From Citrobacter rodentium NBRC 105723 = DSM 16636 (GTDB lineage Bacteria > Pseudomonadota > Gammaproteobacteria > Enterobacterales > Enterobacteriaceae): a DNA stretch of 64,000 nucleotides. The notes below the pieces were generated by a model, which did no database searches, was not told the origin of the DNA, and saw only the letters and a list, made by a program, of their open reading frames with translations. The stretch covers positions 1,240,001 to 1,304,000 of the forward strand of contig NZ_CP082833.1 in assembly GCF_021278985.1 (NCBI RefSeq). Reading direction: 5' to 3'. Shown here piece by piece: positions 36,500 through 47,487 of this stretch (position 1 is its first letter; each line of letters begins with the position of its first letter). The position numbers and the translations under genes are program-made.

Positions 36500-39400
36500 A
36501 TGAATAAAAAATCTCCTTTAAATAAAAAAACACTATCTAAAAAAACTCAAGTAGTTAACGGCATTACTTGGCTGAATATTTTTATTCAAATAGCATACCC
36601 TTTTTCCGGGATTTTTTCATCCAATACGGCATATGCTGAAAACGAGAAACGTTTTATTTCTCAGCAAAAAGCAGATAAAGAAATAAAAACAAAGCCTTAT
36701 ATCCTTACGGAAGGCGAGACATTACTTTCTATTGCTAAAAAATATAATATGAATATCCAAGAACTGAAAAAGCTAAATCAGTTTAGGACGTTTTCTCGTG
36801 GAATTGACAACGTTAAGGCTGGGGATGAAATTGATGTACCCGTTACTCCTTTTATTCCGGTAACGTGGGAAAATGATAACTTAGATAATATAATTGATGA
36901 TAAAAAACTATCATCCTTAGCATCTCAAACAGCTATTTCTTTATCTAATTATACTATGGCTGAAGTCGTATCTTCCAAGGCCGGAGAAATGGCAATAGAT
37001 GAAGTAAATAGTAAGGCTCAGCAATGGCTGAGTCATTTGGGAAATGCTCGAGTGAAGTTAGACACAGATGAAAAATTTTCTCTGCAAAACTCCCAGGTAG
37101 ATTTGCTTGTTCCATTATATGAAAAAAGAAACAGCCTTCTTTTCAGTCAAGGGAGTTTTCACTATACAGATGATCGTTTTATGTCCAATTTGGGGTTTGG
37201 CTATCGTTGGTATAACGATGGTTGGATGCTAGGGGGTAATACTTTCTTTGATTATGATTTATCCCGAGATCATGCTCGCTTAGGTGCTGGTGTTGAGTAT
37301 TGGCGAGATTTTCTGAAACTGGGGATGAATGGTTATTTTCGCATAACGAACTGGAAGAGTTCTCCAGATATAATTGATTATGAAGAGCGGCCTGCAAACG
37401 GATGGGACATTCATGCTCAGGCGTGGATTCCGGCTCTACCACAATTAGGGGCAGAGTTAGGATATGAGCAATACTATGGTGAAAATGTTGCACTTTTTGG
37501 TAAAAATAAGCAACAGCGTAACCCTCATGCAATGACTATAGGTGTGAACTATACCCCCTTTCCTTTGCTTACATTCAACACAGAGTATAAAGAGGGGAGG
37601 GCTGGAGAAAACGATGCACGTATAGGGGTTCAGGTAAACTATCAACCAGGCATAGACTGGAAGCAGCAGATTAATCCTAGCGCTGTTGCTACGATGCGCA
37701 CTTTAGCGGGCAATCGTTATGATTTTGTAGAGCGTAATAACAACATTGTTTTGGAGTATAAGAAAAAAGAAATTATTAGCCTAAAAACTGTAAAATTAGT
37801 TAGTGGGTATGCCGGAGAGAAGAAATCACTGGGTGTTTCCGTTAACAGTAAGTATGGTGTGGAACGTATTGACTGGTCTGCATCAGAATTAATTTCAGCT
37901 GGCGGAAAAATTGTATCTGATGGTGGGACGAATTACAGTGTCATATTGCCTGATTATCAATCTAATAAACATGGAGTGAATACGTATACAATTCAAGTAG
38001 TTGCTATAGATAAAAAAGGTAATTTATCAGAAAAATCGGAAGTGCAAGTAACAGTCACACAGGCTGCTATTGATGTTAAGATGAGCTCATTATCACCGGG
38101 TAATATGGTTATTCCTGCAGATGGTAGAACTCAGAAACAATTGGTTCTCAAAATTAACGATAAAAAAGGTAATCCTGTTGATCTTAATGAAAGTGAAATA
38201 TCCATACAAAAAGAAACAAAAAATAGAGAAAATACAGGAGCAAAATTAACTCCATTTATTCGTCAGAATGCTGGGGAATATGTCGCATATCTTAACTGCT
38301 GGTACTGAATTTGAAAAGTTTTCTGTAATACCTGTTGCGCGCAATACTCGTTTAGGATCAGCGGATATAACAATTACGAAAGAATATCGCTCGTCACTTA
38401 ATGTCATGCCAACAGAAATTATAGCAGGAAAGGAAAGGGCAACTGTTAGAGTAATAGTAAGGAATGCTAACGGTGACTTACAAGATGGAATGGAAGAAAA
38501 AGTTAAGTTAAGTTTTTCTCCTAACTTATCTATTACCTCAACTAATCTTGTTAAAGTTGCAGAGGGGGTTTATGAAGCACAGGTAAGTGGAAAAAAAACA
38601 GGTATAACAACAATTAGTGCATCAGTAAATGGCGCACCGATTAATGAACAAATGAAACTTAATATAAAACCGGACAAAACTTCTGCTACAATTAAAGGAA
38701 ATATCAGTGTGACGCCAACACAGGCTATGGTTGGTGAAACCGTAACTTACATGGCTACACTTGTAGACAAAAATGATAATGTTTTAGGTGAAGGGATTCC
38801 TGTTACATGGTCCACTAATAGTGGAAGCACGTTGGGGGCGACTGTAACAAATACAGATAAATCTGGAACAGCAAAAGTTACGTTAACACGCTTACAGCCT
38901 GGTATCGCAAAAGTCAGTTTAATTTTACCTTCAGAAACAATTAATGCTCCAGATGTCTTATTTAGTGAAGGTGCACCTGATGAAAAGAGTTCAGTACTGA
39001 CTTTAACACCAGAAAGTATTATGGCTGGTAAGGAGTTCGCGAAATTAGAGCTTTTATTAAAAGATAAAAAAGGCAATCCATTATCAGGGCAAATAGTCAA
39101 AGGAATGAGTGATAATAATACTGTAACTGTTGGTGATGCTCAGGAAAATGATAGTAATCCTGGTTACTATGCGATGGTCGTAACCGGAAGTAAGTCTGGT
39201 GTAGCGAACTTATCAGTTATGGTAAATAATAAACCATTTACCCAGACTAAAAAGTTGACAGTAAAGGGGAATGCTGATAGCTGGAAAATTGCTCAAGTCA
39301 TATCTAGTAGAGAGCAATTTGTAGCTGGTGATAGTGACGGTGTGACATATAGCGTAACAGTCACTGATGCTTACGGTAATAAATTACCTAATGTTGTCGT

Positions 39401-41489
39401 ATCCTGGCAACTACAAGGACAAGCAGAAAATTTTGAACCCGTATCCCGCACAGACAATAATGGCGTTGCAACAACAAAAGTGAAGAGCAATATATCAGGA
39501 AGACTGATAATGACAGCATATCTTGATGAGAAGAATAAAAAACAGGCAAATACAGTCACCGTCGTTCCAGGAGCTTTAGATGCCTCAAAATCCAGTTTTG
39601 TTGTAGATAAAAAAATTATCGGTGCTGACGGTAAAGATACTGCAACTATGACCGTGCTCTTAAAAGATAAATATGATAATGGTATTACTGGTAAAAAGAT
39701 AAATATTGATAGTAAAAATTCTCTTACTGGTTTTACCCTTTCCCCCGCCATTGAGACTGGTAATGGAATCTATCAGGTAAGAGCAACGTCAACAAATAAA
39801 GGACAGGTGACTTTACTGGCAAAAGTTGATGGAGAAACTATCGGCTCAGATATAACTATTACAGTAGGAGCAACTACACCAGAGATACGTTTTGATAATG
39901 CTCAACATAAAGTAAGCTATACGAAAAACTTCACAGCATCACAAACACCAAAGGGTATACCAAATGGTGTACAACAGATGTGGTCAAGTTCTTTACCTGA
40001 AGTGGCTTCAGTTGATCCATCTACGGGGCAGGTAAGATTACATAAATCAGGAGTTGCTACAATTACTGTTCAAACATCTGGTAATGGTCAATATAATCCT
40101 ACTCAGGCCAGTTATGAGTTGATTGTTGATAAGGCCAGCCCTAAACTTAAATCAGCTCAGGAAATAATTCAAACAAAATGGAATGATAATATAGTCAATA
40201 CGCTGAATATTTCTTTTGATAATCTCGATGTCGGAGTTGGCGAACTATCTTTTGAGTATGAAGTTGATGACCATACGGTAGCAACAGTCTCCGACAATGG
40301 TACAGTAAGGAAGATTAAACCAGGCTCCACTAACATCACAGTTTCAACAAAAGGGAACGAAAAATTTAAATCTGAAACGATAAAAATCCCTTATATACTC
40401 AATAAGGGAATTCATTCTATTGAGTTTAGTAAAAAAACGGAAGAAACTAATAGTAGTGCACAGTATAAAATTCAATCCCCTAATACTGGTGTGCCAACAG
40501 AGCTAGAAACAAGGTGGGAAAGTAGCAATCCGAATGCAATTGAGATTAATGAAAAAGGAGAGATTGTTTCATTAGGGGAAGGTCAGTCAAGATTAACATT
40601 AAGTGTATTAGCAAATGAGTTTTATGAGCAAAGTTCTGGATACTATGATGTGGAGGTTTATGCTAAACCAGTCATTGGTGTATATGACGTGCAATATACC
40701 AGCCAAGGTGAAAGCCATACCTCAGGGGAATGGAAGCCGTTTTATACATCAGATAGTATAAATTTTAACTGGAGAACACAGGACAAATATAAAACGCCGT
40801 CTAAAGTTTCTGTAATACTAAAAGACCAAAGCACCGGAGAAAAAGTGTACAACAAGGAGTATACTTTAGTTTCAGAGTTTGAAAATAAGAACGAGACTAT
40901 TGCTGCAAGTAAATCATTTTGGGATAAAAATTTAGTTCTCGAAATTATTTATCATGGTCGAGGTGGAGCAGAGAATAGCGTATATTCTAAAAATATTTCT
41001 GTTAAAGCATTGACGCCACCAGAGCTGAAAGGTATAGATTTTTCTTTTATGACTTATATTGCTTGGAACAATGACAACTCTCCTGCTGGTATGTGTAGAA
41101 AAAATCTTGTTGAAGAGACTAGACATGTAATTATTGCACCTAGGGTAAAGTTTGGTTTTGGCGGGAATACGTTACTTGAACCTCTACATTTAGAGCTTAA
41201 ACAACTGGTAAAACAAGGCTATGGTGCAGTTAGTAAAGATATTCTTTCACAAGAAATTATCACCGGTAGCGGGGATTATTATTCGTCTGATCTTGGTTAT
41301 GGATCAGTAAACTCAATGGGTAATGATTGCTGGGAAAATCATTGGGGTAATCACACTATAGAGGCAAAACTGGAATTCAGAGGAAAAACATATACATATA
41401 AAGATAGTAGTTCTGTAAATTGGGATGGCTTTGGGACAAACATGACTGGGAAAAATAATTTTAAATCATTGTCAGGGTCATGGAATTAA
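36500..41489 (+). pseudogene. Intimin/invasin-like inverse autotransporter, one frameshift
   Basis: Frame 1 (36500-38308) has an extended hydrophobic signal region, a LysM domain (about residues 65-110, YILTEGETLLSIAKKYNMNI) and the intimin-type beta-barrel (about 190-430, FGYRWYNDGWMLGGNTFFDY, ARLGAGVEYWRDF), then the first Ig-like domain. Frame 2 (about 38285-41489) carries a long series of bacterial Ig-like repeats (each with patterns such as GNPLSGQIV and GIAKVS) and a unique Cys-containing tip ending FKSLSGSWN. One extra base near 38285-38292, between GEYVA and LTAGTEFEKF, breaks what would be about 1,660 residues. Everything else is intact, so this is a recent mutation or a sequencing error. 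It would be a surface adhesin anchored by its N-terminal barrel. Confidence 0.9.
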
Positions 41490-41599
41490 TTTAAATAAAG
41501 ATCTATTATTAGATAATAAAAGCCCCCTTATGGGTAATGCCGTTCACTTAAGCGGTGCGGCATTGCGTTTCACCGGATAATGGGTTTTTGATATCTTAA

Positions 41600-41634
41600 C
41601 CGCCCTCGGCCTTGATGGTCGGGGGCGTTTTTTT
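41600..41634 (+). terminator. Terminator-like hairpin after invasin-like gene
   Basis: CGCCCTCGGCC and GGTCGGGGGCG arms are followed by TTTTTTT. It lies about 110 bases after the invasin stop. Confidence 0.6.
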
Positions 41635-41690
41635 ATGAACACCGCTTCCAGAGCCCCCGCAAATACTCCAGCCGTTTCGGGATAGTCCCC

Positions 41691-42320
41691 GGATTAAGGA
41701 GCTGCGCCTGCGCTGTATCAGTACACCTGAGACTGCAAACGCCTTTGCCGAAGAGTTCATGGCTGACTACAACCGCCGGTTTGCGAAACCGCCACGCCAC
41801 GATTTCGACGTTCACAGTCCGCTTGAGAATAATGAGAATCTGGAGGAGCCATTCACCTGGCGTGTGCAACGTAAAGACTCAAAAAACCTGACATTACAGT
41901 ACGATAAGACACTTTATCTGCTTGAAGATAATGAAGAAAACCGGCGCTTCAGGAAAAACACATTGATGTCTGGCAGTATCCGGACGGCACTATCGAGCTC
42001 CGGGCTAACGGTACTTCCCTGCCCTTTATCACCTACGACCGGCTGGGAGAACTGGACCAGGGGGCCATCATCGACAATAAATGCCTGGGACTGACTCTGG
42101 AGAAGATAAAGCTGGTTCAGGACAAACGGGACAACACCCGCTCACAGGCCCTGCCATCACTGAACGGCCAGATCTCACGCAGGAAGAAACAATCCGGCAA
42201 GAAATCATAACGAAGTCTGAATCAGAACGACATGATGGAAGCACTGCAGCAACTTCAGACAAGGAGTCTGGAAATATTTGGCAAAAGCTGAAACTTAACC
42301 CACATGCGAACATTTTAATT
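41691..42320 (+). pseudogene. ISNCY-family transposase remnant (C-terminal part)
   Basis: Broken frames read ANAFAEEFMADYNRRFAKPP, NLTLQYDKTLYLLEDNEENR, then ELRANGTSLPFITYDRLGEL, and KLVQDKRDNTRSQALPSLNG, to LQTRSLEIFGKS. This is the C-terminal region of an ISNCY-type transposase with several frameshifts. The DDE core and the left end are absent. Confidence 0.75.
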
Positions 42321-42390
42321 TAGCCAGAAAGCGGACCTTTAAAAATAGCCCAGACAAAATAATTGAAATATATGGATTTAAGCTAACAAT

Positions 42391-42450
42391 GTAGTCCCAG
42401 TCATCTCCACAGTTCATCCACGCTGTATCCTGAGCCTGCTGAGGATACAT
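42391..42450 (+). repeat. About 57-bp dispersed repeat, copy 2
   Basis: GTAGTCCCAGTCATCTCCAC and the CGCTGTATCCTGAGCCT core, matching 18930-18990. It follows the ISNCY remnant, so it may be the outer end of that element. Confidence 0.6.
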
Positions 42451-42579
42451 GAGCAACTCCGCCAGAATGCAGGTACATTGACTCCGGAGGACGCAGAAAC
42501 TGCCTCTGGGATTCTTGGGTACTGACAGCAGTATTAAAATTGAACAGGCCGGTTATCCGGCCCGTTCATTACCCCTAGC

Positions 42580-42785
42580 GTAAAGTGCATTCAGCTACTG
42601 ACTGGCGGAAGTACAGGCATTGCGCATTGCATGACGGTACCGGACCGGTTTCTACCGTATATTATGGCAATCGGGCCGTCAACTGCCAGCCAGTGCATCT
42701 CCCACCGCACTGAATGGGATTTCAGCTCAAGACCTGAACTGTCAAATGCCAACTTCCCCAGTCTGCAATACCAGGCTTCGTAGTT
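42580..42785 (-). pseudogene. Short unrecognised gene remnant
   Basis: A minus-strand stretch reads NYEAWYCRLGKLAFDSSGLE, then HWLAVDGPIAIIYGRNRSG and a stop near 42585. It directly follows the adaptor pseudogene. There is no start and no recognisable family. Confidence 0.3.
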
Positions 42786-43794
42786 CTATCTGTGCAGGAT
42801 ACTGTTTGTTCTGATCCAGTGTTTCAACGCAGCCTCAGTTTTTGCTGCGGTACTTCCCGGTTCGTTTAAAAAGTTCATATACTTTATCTCCATATCGCGG
42901 ACAGCCTGCACATCAGATATACAATCACGACCAGGCGACCAAGAAGAAAAATCCGCGATCATGTCAGATATAGTTGGGCTTCCCCCTTTTTACGCACTGG
43001 TATCTGAATATAACCTGATTGTAACCCTTTTATTTCTATCCCTTCAGAAACAGCCCGACCGGGGTCAACACGAATTCTGGAGGACCGGGCATGGGGAGTG
43101 GACCGGTATATGACCCTTACATCTCCTCCGGCATCAGTCTGTAACGCCTCTGGCGGAACAATTATCCCCTATTCATTGCTGTAGAGAGTGACCACAACCC
43201 GGGCGCTCATACCCAGCCTGACCGGATAAACAGACGCCGTCTGGGGTGTATCAATGGATACCACCGTATCATAATTCGCCGTAACACCAGGTGAATCCGC
43301 CGTATTGCTCTGCACGGCAATAGACATGATTCGCCCCGTCAGCTGCAACCCTGTAAACCATCACCGGTGACCTGTACTTGCATACCTTCACGCAACAGGT
43401 GAAGATCAGCTTCATCAACCTGAGCCAGCACCTGAATACGATCCAGGCCTATGATTGTCATCAGCGGTGTTCCCTGACTTACCACCTCCCCCGGCAGGGG
43501 AATCGCGGTTTTGCCGCCGTCAATTGTGACGGACCTGACCACCAGTCCTGTAAAGGGTGCTTTTAGTATCCGTTTCTCGCTTTGTGTTTTGAGGACCTGA
43601 TAACGCACCTGTGCATTCATGAGTTCCATTTCGGCGATCCGGCTTTCTTCCCCTTCTCCCCTCGCCTCAATAACGCGGCGTTCTTCCCGCGCTGTGAGCA
43701 AATCCTGCTGCTGTGTCTGTGCCTGTTGAAAGTCGTGATACTGGTGGTGGTTGTCTTGCAACTTCGTCTTCTCTTCATACTGCGGACCCATCAT
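42786..43794 (-). pseudogene. HlyD-type membrane-fusion adaptor, 5'-truncated and broken
   Basis: Minus-strand frames read a coiled coil (AQTQQQDLLTAREERRVIEA to YQVLKTQSEKRILKAPFTGL), the lipoyl/barrel part VVRSVTIDGGKTAIPLPGEV and IQVLAQVDEADLHLLREGMQ, then after a frameshift near 43345 GRIMSIAVQSNTADSPGV, an in-frame TAG near 43173 and IIVPPEALQTDAGG, ending at 42786. The N-terminal membrane anchor is missing. It is related in plan, not closely in sequence, to the adaptor at 22873. Confidence 0.75.
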
Positions 43795-43842
43795 GCTGAT
43801 GGTTTCAGATTAATCTCCCACGACAGACCCACAGCAAGTTGC

Positions 43843-44316
43843 TCATGAATACAAACACCAAAATTTATTAAAAGCTTCACTTGCCACTACGTCCCCCTTT
43901 TCAGACTTATATAAAACAAAATCATATATTAAAATATTCTGCAATTCACTAAATCTATCAATGAAGGCAAAATATTCTTCCTCTCCCATAACATCAGGTA
44001 TTAAGTAGTTCATGAAAAATGAATATTCAAAAGCCCACCCATCGACATTAATAACACTCGCATATATATACAATGGAAAATAATATATGAAATCATCTTT
44101 ATTAAGATATAGACACCCTTTTTCTAAAGCCTCACCATCCAATCTGAAATCAAGTCCGCTGATTAATTCAAGCCATGTTTTTTCATAAAAGTAATCATAT
44201 ACAACTTCCCCTTCATACATTTCAAGCATGCCAAAAGAAATCTCGCCATCACGTTTAATGGGGAAATTCCTTACTAATTCTTCTAAGAAAATATTTTTAT
44301 CTTCAAAATTTGTCAT
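43843..44316 (-). CDS. Candidate immunity protein for orphan Rhs tip
   Basis: About 157 residues from MTNFEDKN at 44316. The ATG overlaps the stop of the toxin-like tip as ATGA (44313-44316), the arrangement expected of a toxin-immunity pair with coupled translation. A start eight codons earlier would overlap further. The protein is acidic and soluble (FPIKRDGEISFGMLEMYEGE, YYFPLYIYASVINVDG, FIDRFSELQNILIYDFVLYK). The FYYFPLYIYA pattern recalls DUF6714-type immunity proteins; this is weak. It would protect the cell from the product of 44313-44960. Confidence 0.65.
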   Translation of the reverse strand: MTNFEDKNIFLEELVRNFPIKRDGEISFGMLEMYEGEVVYDYFYEKTWLELISGLDFRLDGEALEKGCLYLNKDDFIYYFPLYIYASVINVDGWAFEYSFFMNYLIPDVMGEEEYFAFIDRFSELQNILIYDFVLYKSEKGDVVASEAFNKFWCLYS

Positions 44317-44960
44317 TTCATACTCGCATAGCGGCTGCAAACTGCCCCCACACCATAGGCTTCACTCTCTTCGCTCATGTGAATCCTATCCCCACCTCCG
44401 AAACATTGATTATTAATCTGCTTTCTAACCGAAGCACAGGCCAGATTTATTTCATATCGCCTTAATAATTCACTTTTTGGCATTTGAGGAGCACAAGCTC
44501 TGGACTGGTTACATAATCTGTCTTTTTCATTTTGCAAATCATTAAGATCCTGCGGAGTACAATTCCCACCTGGATTTAAACCAGTCCTATGTTCATTTGT
44601 TAATTTATCTGCTTCTGGGTTAACCCTACGTCCATATTGATCCCGATCTTGCTGACTACTTTGGATTACACCTGCTGACGAAAGCAAACCACAACTCATT
44701 AATGCCGCAAAACCAAGAACTAACGGGTTTAATCCCTCCGGGTCTATCTCTGTGACCGGATTTAACGGATACGTATACGGATTCCATCCCCCTCTAAGTC
44801 CAATCGGATCCTGCGTAATATACCGTCCCTTCTGCGTGCGGAAATAACGCTCCAGCCGGTGCCGGTTATCGTAATGATAATGGTGGCTGAGGCTGCCGCC
44901 GTCGCGGATACGCCGCTCATCCTTTTCCGCCCGTCTTCCATGCGCGTCGTGGTAGTAAAA
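44313..44960 (-). pseudogene. Orphan Rhs C-terminus with toxin-like tip 2
   Basis: The minus strand reads a piece of Rhs core (RRIRDGGSLSHHYHYDNRHR), then jumps to RYITQDPIGLRGGWNPYTYP and LNPVTEIDPEGL, the conserved border. A unique tip follows with a hydrophobic segment (LVLGFAALMSCGLLSSAGV) and a Cys-rich end (NCTPQDLN, RLCNQSRACAPQ, NNQCFGGGDRIHM). The FGGGDxxH ending resembles some polymorphic-toxin nuclease tips, which I cannot name with confidence. It has no start of its own; it is a displaced tip that could be recombined onto the main Rhs. The tip frame (44313-44699) is intact. Confidence 0.75.
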
Positions 44961-44990
44961 ATATCAGGCGGTTGAAATGTTTCAATTTTT

Positions 44991-45401
44991 TCATTTCGAG
45001 CGCCAGAACTTTCTTATTATTAGAGCCCCCCCTCCCCCAATTCCACCTAAAACAGCACCTGTTAGAGCACCTTCAAGAAGTAAAATATACTCATTTTGAC
45101 CTATCCCCGAAACTAAATAAGTAAACATAACACCTAGAGCTACAGCTAGTGAGGAATGAAAAATAGAGTTTTTATGTATTAAAAAACCTGTAAGGCATCC
45201 ACATAAAAACATTATAGAATAAGCCATTGAGTTAAAAAAAACAATTAACCAATGACTTTGATAAGACTCTCTAAACATATACCAAAGGATAATCTTAAGA
45301 GAATTCCTTGCAAATGCACAAATATTTATACAAATAATATATGAAAGTGCCACTCCAACTTTTGGCGGTAATTCCGAGAATTTTTTTATATACTTATCCA
45401 T
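44991..45401 (-). CDS. Small multi-pass membrane protein, candidate immunity for Rhs tip 1
   Basis: 136 residues with about four hydrophobic segments (VGVALSYIICINICAFA, WLIVFFNSMAYSIMFLCGCL, SLAVALGVMFTYLVSGI, GALTGAVLGGIGGGGALII). It starts nine bases after the stop of the Rhs tip at 45411 and has the same direction. In Rhs loci this position holds the cognate immunity gene. A membrane immunity protein suggests that the toxin acts on or from the envelope. I recognise no family. Confidence 0.6.
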   Translation of the reverse strand: MDKYIKKFSELPPKVGVALSYIICINICAFARNSLKIILWYMFRESYQSHWLIVFFNSMAYSIMFLCGCLTGFLIHKNSIFHSSLAVALGVMFTYLVSGIGQNEYILLLEGALTGAVLGGIGGGGALIIRKFWRSK

Positions 45402-45410
45402 TTAACTTTG

Positions 45411-45858
45411 TTACCTTTTTCCACATAATTTTTCTCCTGATTTTTGAGTCATTTCAGAATCTTTAAAGCACAGATAACCACTCTTTGAACCACATGTTAT
45501 TCCCGTGGAGTGAGCATCTATGACTCCTTTGATACCATCAATAGCAGAATCCGTAGCTGTTGCCATATCCGAAAGATCTTCTCCAGGGTCTGGGATGCCC
45601 CTACCAGCCTCAACCTCATTAATAGGGAACCAACCGGTTTGAAAAGTCCGGGCGTTAACAGATCTTGTGTTACCAAATTGATCTTCACATATCGCGTTTA
45701 TATTTATATAACTATTCCCAAATCTCTTTCCTTTATCCTCTTCCCATCGTGAAAATTTCCACTCAGATAAGGGTTTCGGAAGTGAATTCTCATATTGAGT
45801 TACGGCACAATTATAAGCATCTTTCATGCCCGGTTGATTCAGCAAGGGCTCTAACGCA
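45411..45858 (-). CDS. Rhs toxin-like tip 1 (separated from core by IS66)
   Basis: About 149 residues of unique sequence, SALEPLLNQPGMKDAYNCAV to MTQKSGEKLCGKR, with five cysteines (NCAV, AICED, ITCGS, YLCFKD, KLCGK). It is followed by a membrane protein gene nine bases later. An in-frame TTG inside the flanking sequence is the only local start; no ribosome site is evident, so it is probably silent unless the IS supplies transcription and translation. I recognise no catalytic motif. Confidence 0.65.
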
Positions 45859-45866
45859 CTCAATCC
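45859..45866 (+). repeat. IS66 target-site duplication, left copy
   Basis: CTCAATCC, repeated exactly at 48566-48573. Eight bases is the usual IS66-family duplication. Confidence 0.93.
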
Positions 45867-45896
45867 GTAAGCGGCTCGCCAGAACCGTATTGATAT

Positions 45897-47468
45897 TTAC
45901 TGAGAGCTCAGATCAACTTTCCAGGGCAACAGATCGCGTACCCGATTTGCCGGCCAGTCCTGGATATGCTCAATGACGTAACGCAGCCATTTTTCTGGCT
46001 CCACATTGTTCAGACGGCATGTGCCGATCAGCGAGTACAACACCGCCGCATGTTCGCCACCGCTGTCAGAACCCGCGAACAGCCAGTTTTTCCGGCCTAC
46101 GGCCACTCCCCTTAAGGCGTTCTCTGCGATGTTGTTGTCGATTTCCACCCAGCCATTACTGCAGTACACGTTCAGGCTATCCCACTGTTTCAGCAGGTAT
46201 GCGAACGCTTTTGCCGTATCCGAGTGACGCGACAGTGTTTTCATCTGAGTCTGTATCCAGTCATACAGTGACTGCATCAGTGACGCAGCTCTGGCTTTTC
46301 TTGCCGCCAGACGCTGTTCTGCTGAACATCCCCGGACTTCTGCTTCGATGGCATACAGTTCACCGATACGCTGCAGGGCTTCCGTGGTGATATCGGTTGG
46401 CGCTCTTGCATGCACATCGTGGATTTTTCTCCGGGCATGGGCCATACACGCGGCTTCCGTTATTCTGCCGGATTCGTATAACGCCCGGTAGCCACCGTAA
46501 GCATCGGCCTGAAGCACTCCGCTGTAACCGGACAGGTGATTCTGTGGATGTATGCCTTTCCGGTCCGGGCTGTACGCGAACCAGACCGCCGGGGGCATCT
46601 GTGAACCGGCGTTACGGTCATCACGGACGTAGACCCACAGCCGGGCTGTCCGGGTTTTACCGCTGCCCGGCTCCTGGACCGGGACGGGGATATCATCAGC
46701 ATGGACTTTACCGGGCATCAGCACATACTGGCGCAGGACGTCATACAGCGGCTCCAGCAGTTCAGCAACAGCACCTGTCCAGCGCCCCAGTGTGGCACGG
46801 CTCAGCTCCACTCCCTGACGACGGTATATTTCTGACTGGCGGTATAACGGCAGATGGTCTGCATATTTCCCGGTGACAACATGGGCCAGAAGCCCCGCTC
46901 CGGCATAACTGCGTGCAATGGGTTTTGAAGGTACTGGTGCCTGCACGATATGGTCGCACCGGCAACAGGCCAGTTTCGGACGTTGTGTTTCGATAACCTT
47001 AAAGGCGCTGCTGATAAGCTCCAGTTGCTCTGACACATCACATCCCAGAGAACTGAGTTCACCACCACAGGCAGGACAGCATTCCTCTTCCGGCCGGATA
47101 ACCCGGGTTTCACGGGGAAGTGAGGCCGGTAACGGTTTACGGGCTGAAGACTGGCGCAGGGCGGATGGCAGTGCCGGGTCATATTGCTCACCCAGCGTTT
47201 CAGCCATTTCTTCCTGAAGTGCGCTGATTCTCTCCTGTGCATCCTGTATCTGCCGTTCGGTTTTTGCGCGAAGTTTTTCTGAGCTTTTACCGAACTGCAT
47301 ACGTTGCAGTTTCGCAACCAGCGCCTTCAGCCGGTTGATTTCGGAAGCATAAGCCGCCACCCGCTGTGAGAGCAGGCGGTTGTATTCGGCCATCTGGCGG
47401 ATGGTGTCCTGTTGCGTCTGCAACAGTGCCCGCAGGCGGGCGTTCTCATGAGCAAGTGAGGTGTCCAT
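45897..47468 (-). CDS. tnpC: IS66 TnpC transposase
   Basis: 523 residues. An N-terminal coiled coil (about 1-80, ENARLRALLQTQQDTIRQMA), a zinc-ribbon-like segment (EECCPACGGELSSLG and KLACCRCDHI) and the DDE core (VHADDIPVPVQEPG, LQADAYGGYRALYESG, WVEIDNNIAENALRGVAVGR) are all present. It ends IEHIQDWPANRVRDLLPW. This is the catalytic protein of the element and looks intact. Confidence 0.96.
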   Translation of the reverse strand: MDTSLAHENARLRALLQTQQDTIRQMAEYNRLLSQRVAAYASEINRLKALVAKLQRMQFGKSSEKLRAKTERQIQDAQERISALQEEMAETLGEQYDPALPSALRQSSARKPLPASLPRETRVIRPEEECCPACGGELSSLGCDVSEQLELISSAFKVIETQRPKLACCRCDHIVQAPVPSKPIARSYAGAGLLAHVVTGKYADHLPLYRQSEIYRRQGVELSRATLGRWTGAVAELLEPLYDVLRQYVLMPGKVHADDIPVPVQEPGSGKTRTARLWVYVRDDRNAGSQMPPAVWFAYSPDRKGIHPQNHLSGYSGVLQADAYGGYRALYESGRITEAACMAHARRKIHDVHARAPTDITTEALQRIGELYAIEAEVRGCSAEQRLAARKARAASLMQSLYDWIQTQMKTLSRHSDTAKAFAYLLKQWDSLNVYCSNGWVEIDNNIAENALRGVAVGRKNWLFAGSDSGGEHAAVLYSLIGTCRLNNVEPEKWLRYVIEHIQDWPANRVRDLLPWKVDLSSQ

Positions 47469-47487
47469 ATCCTCACTTTACAACGGG

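Noticed and set aside
41521..41560. Inverted repeat AATGCCG...CGGCATT as a possible integron or att site
   Set aside because: No integron integrase or cassette structure is nearby; more likely a plain hairpin or IS scrap.
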